In this document: piece after piece, positions 8,730 through 16,907 of the stretch
Numbering within the stretch: position 1 is the first letter of the stretch
Layout: each line of letters opens with the position of its first letter
DNA from: Microbacterium oleivorans
GTDB taxonomy: Bacteria > Actinomycetota > Actinomycetes > Actinomycetales > Microbacteriaceae
NCBI RefSeq assembly: GCF_001691565.1
Contig: NZ_MAYO01000003.1
Span: forward strand, 372,001-436,000
Length of the DNA stretch: 64,000 nucleotides
Direction of reading: 5' to 3'
Notes under the pieces: generated by a model
Told to the model about the DNA's origin: nothing
Database searches by the model: none
The model's input: only the letters and a program-made list of their open reading frames with translations
Position numbers and translations under genes: made by a program

Positions 8730-9721
8730 TGCCCGAGGGGCATTCGGTCCACCGCATCGCGCGTCAATTCGACCGTAACTTCGTGGGGCGGCCCGTGTCC
8801 GCCTCGAGCCCCCAGGGGCGGTTCGCCGAGGGTGCCGCCGTCCTCGACGGCCGGACGCCCACGCAGGTGCGCGCGGTCGGCAAACAGATGTTCCTCGCCT
8901 TCGACGAGGACGTCTGGCTCCGGGTGCATCTCGGCATCTACGGCGCGTGGGACTTCGCGGGGGAGATCCTCCTCGACCCGACGATCGCCTCCGCGAACGG
9001 CCGGATGGGGCAGACGAATCAGCGAGGAGTCGACCCCGTCTACGACGACGCCGGTGAGAACTCCCTCGCCTCGATCGGTGCACCCCGGCGCGCTCGCGGC
9101 GCCGTACGCATGAGCGAGCAGACGAAGGGGCTGGCAGAGCAGACGGATGCCGAATGGCCTCCGCCCGTCGTCGGACAGGTGCGTCTGCGGCTGCTGACGG
9201 AGTCGACGTGCGCGGATCTGCGCGGTCCCACCGCGTGCCAGTTGCAGACGGCCGACGAGATGCTCGCCACCGTCGCAGCGCTCGGGCCCGACCCGCTCGT
9301 CGACGACATCGCCGAAGGGGAGGAGCGGTTCGTCGCCGCCGTGCGGCGGAAGCCGACCCCGATCGGGCAGCTGCTGATGGATCAGAAGGTCGTCAGCGGA
9401 ATCGGCAACGTGTATCGCGCCGAGATGCTGTTCCGCGCGAACCTCAACCCGCACACCCCAGGCCGCGACATTCCCGAAGAGACCCTCCGACTGCTGTGGC
9501 AGGACTGGGTGCGCCTTCTGGCGATCGGCGTCGAGACCGGTCAGATGATGACGATGGACGACCTCGACCCGGAGGCCTACCGCCGGGCGTTGGCGAGCCG
9601 CGACGATCGGCACTGGGTCTACCACCGGGCGGGGCTGCCGTGCCGGGTCTGCGGGACGGAGATCGTTCTGGAGGAGATGGCCGCACGAAAGCTGTACTGG
9701 TGCCCGCGGTGCCAGGCCTGA
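8729..9721 (+). CDS. nei: Fpg/Nei family DNA glycosylase (Nei2-like endonuclease VIII)
   Basis: Bifunctional DNA glycosylase / AP lyase of 330 residues for oxidised bases. The mature N-terminus PEGHSVHRIARQF supplies the catalytic Pro2 and Glu3. The helix-two-turn-helix lies around PTPIGQLLMDQKVVSGIGNVYRAEMLFRA in the middle, and a C-terminal zinc finger has the pairs CRVC and CPRC. Compared with Mycobacterium Nei2 as I recall it, there is an extra hydrophilic segment of roughly 60 residues (about 90-150, between SANGRMGQ and PPPVVGQVRL) before the strand that normally follows the HLGIYG region. It is translationally coupled to the isomerase gene upstream; the functional link is unclear. Confidence 0.92.
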   Translation: MPEGHSVHRIARQFDRNFVGRPVSASSPQGRFAEGAAVLDGRTPTQVRAVGKQMFLAFDEDVWLRVHLGIYGAWDFAGEILLDPTIASANGRMGQTNQRGVDPVYDDAGENSLASIGAPRRARGAVRMSEQTKGLAEQTDAEWPPPVVGQVRLRLLTESTCADLRGPTACQLQTADEMLATVAALGPDPLVDDIAEGEERFVAAVRRKPTPIGQLLMDQKVVSGIGNVYRAEMLFRANLNPHTPGRDIPEETLRLLWQDWVRLLAIGVETGQMMTMDDLDPEAYRRALASRDDRHWVYHRAGLPCRVCGTEIVLEEMAARKLYWCPRCQA

Positions 9722-9743
9722 TCGAGGCGGAGGCCTAGGCAGA

Positions 9744-10397
9744 GTGAGACAGAACCCCAGTTTCGCGATGAGCGACGTGACGGAGATCCGTCGCATCATC
9801 GACGCGCACCCGTGGGTCACGATCGTGAGCAGCGCCCAGACGGGTCTCGTCGCGTCGCACTACGCCGTCCTGCTCGATCCGACGCGCGACGACCTGACGA
9901 TCGTCGGCCACGTCGGGCGTCCCGACGACCTGATCCACGGCCTGGGGGAGTCGGAGCTCCTCGTGGTCGTGCAGGGCCCGCACGGATACATCTCGCCGAG
10001 TTGGTACGGCGATGGCGCTGCCGTTCCCACCTGGAACTTCGTCTCCGTCCATCTGCGCGGCGTCCCCGAGATCCTCTCCCCGGAGGAGAACCTCGTCATC
10101 CTCGAGGAGCTCGTCGACCGCTTCGAGTCGGGTCTGCCTGAGCCGCGCGGCATGTGGCAGCCGCCCAACGACGACGAGTTTGTGCGGCGGCTCGCGAAGG
10201 GCACCGTCGGGTTCCGGCTCACGCCGACGCACGTGACGGCGAAGCGCAAACTCAGCCAGAACCGCCCTGATGACGTCGTCGACACGATCATCGAACGATT
10301 GGATGCCGGGGCCGGCCCGTACGCGGATCCCCGCCTCGCCGACGAGATGCGTCGCTCCCGCGATGCCATGCGCCACGCCCGGGAGGCCCGCACATGA
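9744..10397 (+). CDS. FMN-binding protein, PaiB family
   Basis: PaiB-type flavoprotein of 217 residues with a split-barrel FMN-binding fold. In Bacillus, PaiB acts as a negative transcriptional regulator. Recognisable parts are MRQNPSFAMSDVTEIRRIID at the start, PWVTIVSS, HVGRPDDL, PHGYISPSWYG, VPTWNFVSVHLRG, and the C-terminal KLSQNRPDDVVDTIIERL. The GTG start at 9744 matches the family N-terminus and has GGAGG about 10 bases upstream. The stop overlaps the amidohydrolase start (ATGA), so the two are co-translated. Confidence 0.9.
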   Translation: MRQNPSFAMSDVTEIRRIIDAHPWVTIVSSAQTGLVASHYAVLLDPTRDDLTIVGHVGRPDDLIHGLGESELLVVVQGPHGYISPSWYGDGAAVPTWNFVSVHLRGVPEILSPEENLVILEELVDRFESGLPEPRGMWQPPNDDEFVRRLAKGTVGFRLTPTHVTAKRKLSQNRPDDVVDTIIERLDAGAGPYADPRLADEMRRSRDAMRHAREART

Positions 10398-11896
10398 TCC
10401 CCGCGCAGGGTGACGCCGTCAGCGCCGTCACCGGAGTGCGACTGACGGGGGCGGACCGGGTCGATCCCTTCGGCGACGATCCCGTCGACGTCCATCTTCG
10501 CGACGGCGTGATCACCGACATCGCTCCCGCAGGCGCTCTTCCGACGCGCGGCGTCGTGGTCGACGGCGAGGGCGGGTGGCTCGTGCCGGGCTTGTGGGAC
10601 CACCATGTCCACACCGTGCAGTGGGCGCTCACGGCGCAGCGCACTCCGCTCGGTGACGTCACCAGCGCGGGGGAGGCGGCATCCGTCATGGGCCGTGCTC
10701 CTGTGCTCGACGACGGTCGCCGCGTGGGTACCGGATTCCGCGACGCCTTCTGGGCCGACGCCCCCAGCCTCGCGCTGCTCGACGCGAGGACGGGCGACGT
10801 CCCGACCTACCTCATCAACGCCGACGTCCACAGCGTCTGGCTGAACAGCGCGGCGTTCCGGCGCGAGTCCTTCACCCCCGCACCGGACGGAATCCTCCGC
10901 GAGGAGCCCGCGTTCGAGATCTCCCGTCGTCTCAACGACCTGGACACCGCTGTCGTCGACCGGTACGTCCAGGCCGCCCTCGACCGCGCGGCGTCCCGCG
11001 GCGTCACCGGCATCGTCGACCTCGACATGGCCTGGAACGCGGATGCCTGGGCTCGGCGCCTCGCCGCCGGTTTCGACGGCATGAGGGTGTCCTTCGGTGT
11101 GTATCCCGATCTGCTCGACCGGGCGATCGCCGAGGGCCTCGCGACGGGTGACGCGCTCGACCCCCGTGGGCTGGTCCGCGTCGGATCCCTGAAGGTCATC
11201 ACCGACGGCTCGCTCGGCACCCGCACCGCGGCGTGCTCGCACCCGTACCCCGGCGATCCGCACAACACGGGCGTCATGACGGTCGCCCCGGATGAGCTCC
11301 GCGCTCTCATGGTCCGCGCCACCGGATCCGGACTGTCATGCGCGATCCACGCGATCGGCGACGTCGCCAACTCGCACGCACTCGATGCCTTCGCCGCCTC
11401 CGGTGCGACGGGCACGATCGAGCACGCGCAGCTCGTCGCGCACGCCGACATCCCCCGGTTCGCCCGCCTGGGCGTGGGAGCGAGCGTCCAGCCCGAACAC
11501 GCGGTCGACGACCGGGACCTGACCGACTCGGTGTGGGCCGCGCAGACCGCTCTGCCCTACCCGCTCCGCTCGCTCGCCGACACCGGCGCCAACCTCCTGT
11601 TCGGATCGGATGCCCCCGTGTCGCCGCTCGATCCCTGGGCGGCGATGGCCGCCGCCGTGCACCGCACCCGCGGTGGACGCGAGCCGTGGCGGCCGGATCA
11701 GGGGGTCACGGCGGCGACCGCGCTCGCGGCATCCACCTCCGGCGGCTCGGCGACCGGGAGCGGGCTCGAACCCGGGGGAGTCGCGGACCTCGTCGTGATC
11801 GACCGCGATCCGCTCACCGCGTCCGACGAAGCCCTCCGCGCGACGCGCGTCGCCGCGACGATCCTCGGCGGTCGTCTGACCCACATCGCCCTGTGA
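10394..11896 (+). CDS. Amidohydrolase, YtcJ-like (Amidohydro_3)
   Basis: Predicted metal-dependent hydrolase of 500 residues with a TIM-barrel between two beta-sandwich halves. Visible motifs are the metal pair in GLWDHHVHT (about 64-72), DVHSVWLNSAAF, the DGSLGTRTAA loop, HAIGDVANSHALDAF, the HAQLV stretch, and the late metal ligand in LFGSDAPVSPLDPW. The C-terminus has the usual GGVADLVVIDRDPL. Members cleave amides or carbamates; the substrate is not predictable here. It overlaps the PaiB-like gene by 4 bases and lies 8 bases from the next gene. Confidence 0.9.
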   Translation: MIPAQGDAVSAVTGVRLTGADRVDPFGDDPVDVHLRDGVITDIAPAGALPTRGVVVDGEGGWLVPGLWDHHVHTVQWALTAQRTPLGDVTSAGEAASVMGRAPVLDDGRRVGTGFRDAFWADAPSLALLDARTGDVPTYLINADVHSVWLNSAAFRRESFTPAPDGILREEPAFEISRRLNDLDTAVVDRYVQAALDRAASRGVTGIVDLDMAWNADAWARRLAAGFDGMRVSFGVYPDLLDRAIAEGLATGDALDPRGLVRVGSLKVITDGSLGTRTAACSHPYPGDPHNTGVMTVAPDELRALMVRATGSGLSCAIHAIGDVANSHALDAFAASGATGTIEHAQLVAHADIPRFARLGVGASVQPEHAVDDRDLTDSVWAAQTALPYPLRSLADTGANLLFGSDAPVSPLDPWAAMAAAVHRTRGGREPWRPDQGVTAATALAASTSGGSATGSGLEPGGVADLVVIDRDPLTASDEALRATRVAATILGGRLTHIAL

Positions 11897-11904
11897 GGAG
11901 AGCG

Positions 11905-12468
11905 ATGACCATCTCAACGCTCGCCAGCGTCATCGCACTGCCCGACGCCGCGCCCTCCATCTCGGACTCCGCGTTCGTGGCAGCCGGTGCCCGCCTGGTG
12001 GGAGCCGTGGCCCTGGGAGAGCTCTCGAGCGTCTGGTACAACGCGGTGCTGCGTGGGGACAGCGCTCCGATCGCCATCGGCGCGCGCAGCAATGTCCAGG
12101 ACGGCGTCGCGATCCACGTCGACGCGGCGCACGGCGTCGACATCGGAGAGGACGTCTCGATCGGGCACAACGCCGTCGTGCACGGCTGCCGCATCGGCGA
12201 CGGCACGCTCATCGGCATGGGCGCCGTCGTGCTCTCCGGAGCCGTCATCGGATCCGGTTGCCTCATCGCGGGTGGCGCTGTCGTCCTCGAGGGCATGGTG
12301 ATCCCCGACGGCTCTCTCGTCGCCGGTGTCCCCGCGAAGGTCCGGCGCGAGCTGGCCGCCGAGGAGCGAGCGGGCATCCTCCGTAACGCCGAGGTGTACC
12401 TCTCGCATGCGGAGCGGCACGGCACGGTCACTCGATCGATGCACTCCCCGCCTTCAGCGGCGCCATAG
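11905..12468 (+). CDS. Gamma-carbonic anhydrase family protein
   Basis: Left-handed beta-helix protein of 187 residues built from hexapeptide repeats (for example IGARSNVQDGVAI, VDIGEDVSIGHNAVV, IGDGTLIGMGAVV). The three zinc-binding His of gamma carbonic anhydrases are present in AIHVD and GHNAVVHGC. Homologues (YrdA/PaaY/CaiE group) are hexapeptide transferase-fold proteins with weak or no demonstrated anhydrase activity. The ATG at 11905 is preceded by GAGGAGAG. The open frame upstream overlaps the amidohydrolase gene and is rejected. It follows that gene closely and is probably in the same operon. Confidence 0.93.
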   Translation: MTISTLASVIALPDAAPSISDSAFVAAGARLVGAVALGELSSVWYNAVLRGDSAPIAIGARSNVQDGVAIHVDAAHGVDIGEDVSIGHNAVVHGCRIGDGTLIGMGAVVLSGAVIGSGCLIAGGAVVLEGMVIPDGSLVAGVPAKVRRELAAEERAGILRNAEVYLSHAERHGTVTRSMHSPPSAAP

Positions 12469-12479
12469 CGCGACTCATC

Positions 12480-12491
12480 TAGGCTTCGTCC
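12480..12491 (+). promoter_or_regulatory. Predicted leaderless promoter, -10 box of lnt
   Basis: TAGGCT at 12480-12485 ends 6 bases before the GTG at 12492, and no ribosome binding site lies between. Confidence 0.5.
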
Positions 12492-14096
12492 GTGCCCGGC
12501 CGTCCTGTCCTCCCTCTCTGGCTCGCGCTCCCCGTGGCGGTCGCCGGTGGTGCCGTGCTCGACCTCGCCTATCCCGACATCGGCATCTGGCCCCTCGCCT
12601 TCGTCGGAGCCGCTCTGACGCTCCTCACCCTCATCGGTCGGTCGGCCTGGGGTGCCGTAGCCGTCGGCGCTGTGTTCGCGGCATCCTTCTACCTTCTTCA
12701 CATCGCGTGGATCACCCGCTACCTCGGCCCGGTGCCGTGGTTCGCCCTCGCGGGGGTTGAGACCGCCCTCAGCGCCGTCGGGGCGATCGCCATCACCCTG
12801 GCCTACCGGTGGCTCCCGCGGGTGCTGCCGGCCCGCTGGGCCCGCGTGACGCTTCTTCCGGCGCTGGTCGCGGCCGCGTGGACGGCGCGGGAGCAGTTCA
12901 TGGGTTCGTGGCCGTACACCGGCTTCCCCTGGGCACGGTTGGGCATGAGCCAGTCAGACGGACCTCTCGCCGAGCTCGCGTCGTGGCTGGGCGTCAGCGG
13001 CCTCACCTTCGCCATGGCCTTCGCGGTCGCCGCAGCCATCGAAGCCGTTCGACTCCGATTCTGGCGTCACGTGCGGCTCGCGGTCCCCGCCGTCGCCGCT
13101 GCAGCCCTGCTGGTTCTCATCCCGCAGTTCCCGACAACGGATGCCGGAACGATGCGCGTCGGTGCGGTGCAGGGCAACGGCCCGTCGGGCTACTTCGACA
13201 AACGGAACGCGTACGACGTGTACCGGGCGCAGCTCGCGGCGACCGAGCCCCTCATCGGCGAGGACCTCGATGTGCTGCTGTGGCCGGAGGGCGGTGTCGA
13301 TTCGGATCCGCTGAACGACGAGTCCATGGCGAAGGCCCTGGATGAGCTCTCCAGAAAGGTCGACGCGCCACTCATCATCAATGCGGCGACCGAGCGCGAC
13401 ACCAAGGTCTACAACTCGTCGATGCTCTGGCAGGCGGGCGCGAAGAACCCGGTGGCGATCCACGACAAGACCCACCCGGTCCCGATGGGGGAGTACGTCC
13501 CGGACCGCTGGTTCTTCGAAGCCCTGGCGCCGGACCTGATCGGTCTCATCCAGCGCGAGTACACGCCCGGGACGAATCCGCCGTACTTCGACGTCAACGG
13601 CGTCGGCGTCGGGCTGGCCATCTGCTTCGACGTCATCTACGACGACGTCATCTGGCAGGGCGCGCACGACGGTGCGGAGGTCTATATGTTCCAGACCAAC
13701 AATGCCGACTTCCGGGGGACCGACGAGAACGTCCAGCAACTCGGCTTCGCGCGCATGCGCGCGATCGAGACCGGCCGATCCGTGGTCAACATCTCCACGG
13801 TGGGGACCAGTCAGGTCATCGGGCCCGATGGCTCGGTCATCGACGGACTTCCGGCGGATACCGCGGGCGCGCTCCTGGTGGACGTTCCGCTCCGTACCGG
13901 TCTGACGGCCGCGGTCGTCATCGGCCCCATCGTTCAGTGGGTGCTGGGGTGGTCCGCCGTTCCCGCGCTCGTGCTGCTCGGATTGCTCATCCGCAGGCGC
14001 ACGAAAGCGGCGCCGTCCGCGAAGGACGACGCCGCTGAAGTGCGCAGGCGCACGAAAGCGGCGCCGTCCGCGAAGGACGACGCCGCTGAAGTGTGA
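12492..14096 (+). CDS. lnt: Apolipoprotein N-acyltransferase
   Basis: Membrane enzyme of 534 residues that adds the third acyl chain to the N-terminal Cys of lipoproteins. The N-terminal half has about seven hydrophobic segments (10-210). The extracytoplasmic nitrilase domain follows with the catalytic triad Glu266 (WPEGG), Lys326 (IHDKTHPVP) and Cys378 (AICFDV). A last transmembrane helix spans about 485-505. The final 34 residues are two perfect copies of a 17-residue tail, RRRTKAAPSAKDDAAEV, encoded by a 51-bp tandem duplication. The GTG start is leaderless. It converges on rbpA, 3 bases away. Confidence 0.93.
   Translation: MPGRPVLPLWLALPVAVAGGAVLDLAYPDIGIWPLAFVGAALTLLTLIGRSAWGAVAVGAVFAASFYLLHIAWITRYLGPVPWFALAGVETALSAVGAIAITLAYRWLPRVLPARWARVTLLPALVAAAWTAREQFMGSWPYTGFPWARLGMSQSDGPLAELASWLGVSGLTFAMAFAVAAAIEAVRLRFWRHVRLAVPAVAAAALLVLIPQFPTTDAGTMRVGAVQGNGPSGYFDKRNAYDVYRAQLAATEPLIGEDLDVLLWPEGGVDSDPLNDESMAKALDELSRKVDAPLIINAATERDTKVYNSSMLWQAGAKNPVAIHDKTHPVPMGEYVPDRWFFEALAPDLIGLIQREYTPGTNPPYFDVNGVGVGLAICFDVIYDDVIWQGAHDGAEVYMFQTNNADFRGTDENVQQLGFARMRAIETGRSVVNISTVGTSQVIGPDGSVIDGLPADTAGALLVDVPLRTGLTAAVVIGPIVQWVLGWSAVPALVLLGLLIRRRTKAAPSAKDDAAEVRRRTKAAPSAKDDAAEV
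13992..14093 (+). repeat. Perfect 51-bp direct tandem repeat at the 3' end of lnt
   Basis: Copy 1 is 13992-14042 and copy 2 is 14043-14093, with no difference between them. The unit starts CGCAGGCGCACGAAAG and ends GCTGAAGTG. Its length is a multiple of three, so the lnt frame is preserved and the TGA follows directly. Zero divergence implies a recent duplication or an assembly artefact. Confidence 0.97.
14006..14087. terminator. Duplicated hairpin between convergent lnt and rbpA
   Basis: Each 51-bp unit contains a 13-bp stem (AGCGGCGCCGTCC with GGACGACGCCGCT, one C/A mismatch) around the loop GCGAA, at 14006-14036 and 14057-14087. The position between convergent genes suits a bidirectional terminator, here encoded inside the lnt reading frame. 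The two copies could also pair with each other. Confidence 0.6.
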
Positions 14097-14099
14097 GTG

Positions 14100-14471
14100 T
14101 CAGGCGCTCAGCTTGCCGGAGTTCTCGCCGCGTCGGGACCGCAGAAGCGCCAGTCGCTCCTCGAGCAGTTCTTCGAGCTCGGGGATGGTGCGACGCTCCA
14201 TGAGCATGTCCCAGTGGGTGCGAGCGGCCTTGTCACCGGAGTGATCCACGACGGCGACGGTGTCGCCGATGCGGCGGAGCGCTTCGGCTCCGCAGGTCCG
14301 GCATTCCCAGGCCTCAGGGACCTCCGCGTCTGCAGCGAACGTGAGAACGGTTTCCCGCTCGCACTGCGTGCAGACGTAGGTGTGGTTGGTGCGCTCTACG
14401 AATACGACGCCTTCTTCGCTCTGTAGGCTCGAAGCGCCGAGACGCATGCCGCGAAGGCTGCGATCTGCCAT
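14100..14471 (-). CDS. rbpA: RNA polymerase-binding protein RbpA
   Basis: Actinobacteria-specific transcription factor of 123 residues that binds RNA polymerase and the principal sigma factor and promotes open-complex formation. The N-terminal tail MADRSLRGMRLGA is the family hallmark. The core domain carries the Cys pairs YVCTQCERE and WECRTCGAEALRR. The basic linker and sigma-interaction helix (HWDMLMERRTIPELEELLEERL) close the protein. The start is ATG 14471 with GAGAGGA 7 bases upstream. It is convergent with lnt and monocistronic by appearance. A possible sigma-R type promoter lies upstream. Confidence 0.97.
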   Translation of the reverse strand: MADRSLRGMRLGASSLQSEEGVVFVERTNHTYVCTQCERETVLTFAADAEVPEAWECRTCGAEALRRIGDTVAVVDHSGDKAARTHWDMLMERRTIPELEELLEERLALLRSRRGENSGKLSA

Positions 14472-14500
14472 TGTGTGGTCCTCTCGTCGTCCTCAGGTAT

Positions 14501-14526
14501 AACGAACCCACCTGTGCGGATCATCC
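14501..14526 (-). promoter_or_regulatory. Possible SigR-type promoter of rbpA
   Basis: On the minus strand GGATG (14526-14522), 18 bases, then GTT (14503-14501) resembles the ECF sigma-R consensus GGAAT-N18-GTT with two mismatches. In Streptomyces, rbpA is a known sigma-R target. Inference only. Confidence 0.3.
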
Positions 14527-14577
14527 GAGAAGACCTCAATCGATGTGCTATTCACAGCCGATCTCCAGGACCGGCGA

Positions 14578-15351
14578 CTATAGAAAGCGTGCCCTCTCTG
14601 CGACGCCGAGATCAGGCCGATCCGTGACGATGCCGTCCACACCGAGTTCGAGCAGACGCCGCATGTCGCGGGGATCGTTCACGGTCCACACGTGCACCTC
14701 CACTCCGACCGAGTGGGCGACGTCGAGAAGGCGCCGAGAGAGCACGCGTATCCCTCGTTGTCGTTCCGGGATCTGAAGCGCCTGGATGCCGGCGAGGCGT
14801 CGTGCGGCGACTCGGGGGAGGCGTGCGGTCAGAGCGGCCAGGACGAGAGCGGTCGTCGCCGAGCCGGCGGAGGTCGCCGGCTCGCCGCCACGGTCCCGCG
14901 CGGCACGAAGCGCGATCTCGCGGCGCCGGTCCGAGAAGCTCGTGAGAAGCACGCGGTGAGCTTCGCGCGCCACGAGTTCGCCGACGGGCTCCGCCGCGGC
15001 ATCCGCTTTCACATCGAGGTTGAAGCGTGCGTCCGGGAAGGCGCGGAGGACATCGGGGAGGATCGCCAGTCCGCCCCGCGTCGACATGATGTCGGCGAGT
15101 TCACGTGTACGGACGGCGGCGACCGGGCGAGGATCGCCCGCAACGCGGCGGAGGTCGTCATCGTGGAAGAGGACGACGTCGCCGTCCGCGGTCAGGTGGC
15201 AGTCCGACTCGAGGTATACGGTGCCCGTCGAACGACCGGCGGCCAGCGCCGCGACCGAGTTCTCCGCGATGTTCTCGGAATCGTGCGGCACGAAGCCTCG
15301 GTGAGCCAGGATGCGCGGGGTCGACTCACCGAGGAACCACGGGTGGGTCAT
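14578..15351 (-). CDS. Glycerophosphodiester phosphodiesterase family protein
   Basis: GDPD of 257 residues that would split glycerophosphodiesters into glycerol-3-phosphate and an alcohol. A TIM-barrel active site is visible: ILAHRGFVPHDSENIAENS near the start, then the metal ligands in LESDCHLTADGDVVLFHDDDL, and the FNLDVKA strand. The C-terminus has VHVWTVNDPRDMRRLLELGVDGIVTDRPD, the classical end of the fold. There is no signal peptide, so it is probably cytoplasmic. The ATG at 15351 overlaps the stop of the SPFH gene (ATGA), making it the third gene of an NfeD-SPFH-GDPD operon and suggesting a role in membrane lipid turnover. Confidence 0.93.
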   Translation of the reverse strand: MTHPWFLGESTPRILAHRGFVPHDSENIAENSVAALAAGRSTGTVYLESDCHLTADGDVVLFHDDDLRRVAGDPRPVAAVRTRELADIMSTRGGLAILPDVLRAFPDARFNLDVKADAAAEPVGELVAREAHRVLLTSFSDRRREIALRAARDRGGEPATSAGSATTALVLAALTARLPRVAARRLAGIQALQIPERQRGIRVLSRRLLDVAHSVGVEVHVWTVNDPRDMRRLLELGVDGIVTDRPDLGVAERARFL

Positions 15352-16304
15352 GAGGTGGGGGGTGTTCCGTCCGCCGGTCCTGCGGTCTTCTTATCGGCGC
15401 CGCCGAACGCGGTGCTGAAGGAGTTCAGCGCGTTCGTGAATTCGCTCGGGATGATCCAGAGCTTGTTGGAGGAGCTCTCGCTGATCTTCGGCAAGGTCTG
15501 CAGGTACTGGTAGGCGAGCAGCTTCTCGTCGGGATCGCCCTTATGGATTGCGTCGAAGACGTACTGGATCGCCTGCGCCTCGCCCTCGGCGCGGAGGACG
15601 GCGGCGGTCTTGTCTCCCTCGGCTCGCAGGATCTCGGCTTGGCGCCGCCCCTCCGCCTCGAGGATCTGCGACTGCTTGGAGCCCTCCGCGGTGAGGATCG
15701 CCGCGCGGCGATCGCGCTCCGCGCGCATCTGCTTCTCCATGGAGTCCTGGATGGACACCGGCGGGTCGATCGCCTTCAGCTCCACGCGGGATACCCGGAT
15801 TCCCCACTTGCCCGTCGCCTCGTCGAGGACGACGCGCAGCTGCGTGTTGATGTTGTCCCGGCTTGTCAGCGCCTCTTCGAGGTTCAAGCCACCGACCACG
15901 TTACGGAGCGTGGTCGTCGTGAGCTGCTCGACAGCGCCCAGGTAGTTGTTGATCTCGTAGGTCGCGGCGCGTGCATCCGTGACCTGGAAGTAGACGACCG
16001 TGTCGATGGAGACGACGAGGTTGTCCTCGGTGATGACGGGCTGCGGCGGGAAGGACACGACCTGCTCGCGCATGTCGACGAGCGGCAGCAGCCGGTCGAC
16101 GAACGGGATCAGGAGGTTCAGGCCCGGGGAGAGGGTCCGCTGGTACCGCCCGAGCCGCTCCACGACACCGGAGTAGGCCTGCGGGATGATGCGAATGGAC
16201 CGGAACAGGACGACGACGACGAAGATCGCGACGACGACGAGCAGGACGACGACGAAGATCTGGCCGACGAAGCCGCCCACGTCGACTCTGGCGGGGAGGA
16301 TCAT
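15348..16304 (-). CDS. SPFH/Band 7 membrane protein (stomatin/QmcA-like)
   Basis: Membrane scaffold protein of 318 residues in the flotillin/stomatin superfamily. One N-terminal transmembrane helix (about 12-35, Val/Ile-rich) is followed by the SPFH domain (about 40-200) with GVVERLGRYQRTLSPGLN and VELKAIDPP. A predicted coiled coil (about 195-255) contains repeated AEG steps (LTAEGSKQSQILEAEG and three more). The C-terminus has LPKISESSSNKLWIIPSE. The ATG at 16304 overlaps the NfeD stop as ATGA; longer open sequence upstream lies over NfeD and is rejected. SPFH proteins paired with NfeD organise membrane microdomains or control membrane proteases. Confidence 0.93.
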   Translation of the reverse strand: MILPARVDVGGFVGQIFVVVLLVVVAIFVVVVLFRSIRIIPQAYSGVVERLGRYQRTLSPGLNLLIPFVDRLLPLVDMREQVVSFPPQPVITEDNLVVSIDTVVYFQVTDARAATYEINNYLGAVEQLTTTTLRNVVGGLNLEEALTSRDNINTQLRVVLDEATGKWGIRVSRVELKAIDPPVSIQDSMEKQMRAERDRRAAILTAEGSKQSQILEAEGRRQAEILRAEGDKTAAVLRAEGEAQAIQYVFDAIHKGDPDEKLLAYQYLQTLPKISESSSNKLWIIPSEFTNALNSFSTAFGGADKKTAGPADGTPPTS

Positions 16305-16771
16305 GCGGGATTCCCTTCTTCCGGCGCAACCACGACGGTCGCGCCGCGAACGGCGGTGACGATGACGCGTTGACCGGGGTCGACGGACGCCGCGGCATCG
16401 GTCAACCGCGCGGTCCAGGTCTCGCCGTTGTCGAGCTTGACCGAGCCGTCGCCGTCGATGAAGGCGGAGACGACGCGCGCGGACATTCCGGTCAGCGCAT
16501 CGACGTTGGTCGGGATGTGCTGACTGGAGCGATGCAGTGCTCGCAGCAGAAGCGGTCGGATCGTGAAGAGCAGCAGACCCGAGACAGCCGCCGCGGCGAG
16601 GATCTGCAGCCACCAGACACCGCCCACGATGTTGACGCCCAGGCCTCCGATGAGAGTGCCCGAAGCCAGCATGAGGAACGTGAACTCGAGGGTCAGGAGT
16701 TCGATGATGACGAACAGGACCGCGAGCACCAGCCATCCGATCCACAGGTACTGGATGAGATCCGGGAACAT
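16301..16771 (-). CDS. NfeD family membrane protein
   Basis: Short NfeD protein of 156 residues that partners with SPFH proteins. Hydrophobic helices span about 8-32 and 35-80 in three segments. A soluble OB-fold domain follows (about 95-150), recognisable by LTGMSARVVSAFIDGDGSVKLDNGETW and VIVTAVRGATVVV. It lacks the N-terminal serine-protease domain of long NfeD proteins. The ATG at 16771 has GAAGGAG 8 bases upstream and a candidate -10 box TAGTGT at 16807-16802. First gene of the NfeD-SPFH-GDPD operon. Confidence 0.9.
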   Translation of the reverse strand: MFPDLIQYLWIGWLVLAVLFVIIELLTLEFTFLMLASGTLIGGLGVNIVGGVWWLQILAAAAVSGLLLFTIRPLLLRALHRSSQHIPTNVDALTGMSARVVSAFIDGDGSVKLDNGETWTARLTDAAASVDPGQRVIVTAVRGATVVVAPEEGNPA

Positions 16772-16907
16772 CGACGGCTCCTTCGGTGGGCGTGTCCTCG
16801 CACACTACCAACCACCTCCGTCGCTCAGGCCCGCCGCGCCGGATTGATAGGCTCGACGGCGCACCATCCGCCTCGCGCACCCGCCGAGTACTTCGCAGGA
16901 GAGCCCC

